A DNA stretch of 18,239 nt, taken from Cyclostephanos tholiformis. Its lineage: Eukaryota; Bacillariophyta; Thalassiosirophyceae; Thalassiosirales; Thalassiosiraceae. The stretch is taken from assembly GCA_036939975.1 (NCBI GenBank), contig JALLPB010000382.1, positions 1-18,239 of the forward strand. The letters run 5' to 3'. Under the pieces are notes generated by a model. It searched no databases, was not told the origin of the DNA, and saw nothing but the letters and a program-made list of their open reading frames with translations. Positions 16,846-18,239 of this stretch are shown here, in pieces. Every line of letters begins with the position of its first letter. Within the stretch, counting starts at the first letter, position 1. A program made the translations under genes and the position numbers.

Positions 16846-18076
16846 CTAATACTCCGACGAGTTCTCCGAGGCGTCGCTTTCCTCCTCGCTGCTATCCTCG
16901 TGAACCAATTTCCCATGCCCCCCTCCCCCTCCGTACCCATTGCCTCCACCCCCTCCTCTGCCTCCACCATCGCCATCGCCGCCTCCGCCTCTGCGGTCCG
17001 CCTCCGCGCTGCTTTCTTGAAGGCCAAAGTCCGCGATGCCTGCATCTTTAGGCTGCGCCGTGAGCGCGATGCGCTCATTAGCCACCTTGAGGGTTACAAC
17101 ATACATGCAGTTGAACTGCTTGTGTTCCATCCCCGCGATCTTGACCTTCTTCTTCGTCGGCACGTTGAAGACCTTGATCTTCGGGTTGCCCGTGCACTCT
17201 GCATCCAGTTGGATGAGTTGTGGGGCTCCCCGATGGTACCCGTCCACCGCTCGAACTCCAGCGGACACCATGAGCTGCATGGTGTCGCTGTATCCCGTGT
17301 AGCGGGAGGAGTTCTTGGGGATCCCCTGGACGGCCGCTTGGAGGTCGGAGTACAGCTTCTCGGGGGTCTTCCATTGGACGCTGAGCGTCCTACCCCCGGG
17401 GAGGAGACTCACTTGGGGCTGGGCGTCCTGCGGGGGTATCCCCCCCTCGTGAAGAACAACATCAATCTTGTTCTTCGACCCCTGGACGTAGGGGTTGACG
17501 GTGTACCCCAGGGGGGGTTGACGAAGAAGCACGCTGGTGTTGCACACTGTTTCTTCTTCGGGGTAGGGGAGTCCATGTCGATTGGCTCCTCCGCCCCCAT
17601 CGTCTTTGCCCCCCCCTTCTTCTTGGGGGGCGTCTTCGTCTTGGAGTCCGTTGCCTTTGGCATGTTTTTGTTTTTGCCGTCGTCGGTGGCTGCGTCGTCA
17701 TCGTCTTCGCCATCGTCGGTGGTGTTGTCATCGACGTCTTTGTGGCTCGCCCCGCTGTTTGCTGAAATTTTAGAAATGATGGGGAAGAGGGTAAAGTTAG
17801 CAACAATTTAATTATAAAAATAAATTGGCAAATACTCACCTTGTCTTAGTCGAAAGCCACTTATCTGGTCTTCAATCTCGCGCGATCGTGCGTAATTTCC
17901 GAAGCTGCAACGAAAATTTTTGACGTCGCATTCATGGAAGTATTTATGTCGCACCCGATCAATGTATCGGGTGTCAGAGGTGCAAGCGTTGTTGACCTTG
18001 CCCTCGTCGATGAGTTCTTGTAGAAATTTTTTGTTGGCTTTCCCCAGGGCTTTATTAGGGGGGTGTCATTGGCCAT
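16846..18076 (-). CDS. Unrecognised two-exon protein (about 384 aa), frame broken twice at C runs
   Basis: The ATG at 18076 (MANDTP) opens exon 1 (18076-17840); intron 17839-17762; exon 2 runs 17761-16846, ending at TAG. As written, the frame is lost twice. It first breaks at a C6 run (18058-18063), after which the clearly protein-like sequence ANKKFLQELIDEGKVN...RYIDRVRHKYFHECDVK continues one frame over. It breaks again at a C7 run (17511-17517), where CFFVNPP must continue as LGYTVNPYVQGSKNKIDVV. One more C in each run would give 385 in-frame codons including the stop. The layout is: N-terminal helical domain about 8-79; acidic, then Lys-rich linker 80-140; a probably beta-rich domain about 155-320; Gly-rich stretch 338-363; acidic Ser/Glu tail 370-384. 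I do not recognise the family. The N-terminal domain has the look of an expanded diatom family, from memory only. It is either a real gene with homopolymer undercalls or a young pseudogene. Confidence 0.7.
17762..17839 (-). other. Spliceosomal intron (78 nt) in the unknown gene
   Basis: Donor CAAG|GTGAGT is a full consensus and the acceptor TTTCAG|C follows a pyrimidine-rich, AT-rich tract. Joining gives GFRLRQ-ANSGASHKDVDD and leads into the frame with MPKATDSKTKTPPKKK. The exons on both sides are GC-rich and the intron AT-rich, which supports the call. Confidence 0.85.
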
Positions 18077-18180
18077 GGTCTGGGGGAGGATAGTGGCATT
18101 GTTCTTCGGTTGGTTGGCTGGTTGGTTGTTGCGTTCTGCTTGCTTGCGCGTGCGCCAGCCTCACCAATGATGTTAGGTCA

Positions 18181-18200
18181 CTAACTACGTATGTAGCTAG
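18181..18200. repeat. Imperfect hairpin CTAACTAC-GTAT-GTAGCTAG
   Basis: Eight-base arms pair with one mismatch around a GTAT loop. It lies 10 bp before the perfect terminal hairpin and may be part of the same element. Confidence 0.6.
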
Positions 18201-18210
18201 TACTAAAAAT

Positions 18211-18239
18211 GTGCAAGTTTCACCTAGTGAAACTTGCAC
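18211..18239. repeat. Perfect 12-bp inverted repeat at the window edge
   Basis: GTGCAAGTTTCA and TGAAACTTGCAC are exact reverse complements around CCTAG, and the second arm ends on the last base of the window. Such a structure could be a fold-back or MITE-type terminus, or the inner part of a longer palindrome continuing outside. It lies about 135 bp upstream of the start of the unknown gene, so a regulatory role is also possible. Confidence 0.85.

Noticed and set aside
17505..17520. Programmed ribosomal frameshifting at the C7 run
   Set aside because: No second signal such as a downstream pseudoknot was apparent, and an equivalent break in a second C run of the same gene makes base-calling error or decay more likely.
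16900..17811. 303-codon plus-strand open frame
   Set aside because: It lies antisense to the two-exon gene at 16846-18076, runs across its intron, and has Pro/Ser/Ala-biased composition expected from reading a GC-rich gene backwards.

Overview
This is eukaryotic nuclear DNA, most likely from a diatom. That is an inference from four things: a decayed Ty1/copia polyprotein of the type abundant in diatom genomes, GT-AG spliceosomal introns, GC-rich coding blocks set in AT-rich spacers, and a eukaryotic tRNA-Ile(AAT). The genes are not arranged in operons. All three convincing protein genes and the tRNA lie on the minus strand, while the retroelement relic lies on the plus strand.

Layout. Positions 1-3655 hold a heavily mutated Ty1/copia pol relic (protease/pre-integrase, integrase, reverse transcriptase, RNase H), with a candidate LTR at 3672-3892. 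Positions 3893-4930 are AT-rich and repeat-filled, with a second LTR-like module. Positions 4931-8947 (minus) encode an intact 1338-aa DENN protein that resembles the DENND4 family of Rab guanine-nucleotide exchange factors along its whole length. Its gene starts about 280 bp downstream of tRNA-Ile(AAT) at 9227-9300 (minus). Positions 9301-13732 are a gene-poor spacer with several perfect short inverted repeats, a 12-bp tandem repeat, a dispersed 17-bp motif and a frame-broken acidic ORF (10838-11421).

Positions 13733-16173 (minus) encode a two-exon, 760-aa fusion of a metallo-beta-lactamase fold, a degenerate receiver domain and a GAF domain. The architecture looks bacterial but carries a eukaryotic intron just after the metal-binding motif. 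Positions 16174-16845 are a spacer unusually dense in GTTAC/GTAAC motifs. Positions 16846-18076 (minus) encode an unrecognised two-exon protein of about 384 aa. Its frame is broken twice, both times in a C homopolymer and both times by one missing base, which suggests sequencing undercalls or recent decay. The right edge (18181-18239) has two hairpins, one a perfect 12-bp inverted repeat, and may be the end of a mobile element that continues outside the window.

The genes share no obvious pathway: one is membrane-traffic signalling (DENN), one is probable small-molecule sensing and hydrolysis (MBL-receiver-GAF), and one is unknown. The best leads are the MBL-pseudoreceiver-GAF fusion, the GTTAC-dense spacer, and the doubly frame-shifted unknown gene.
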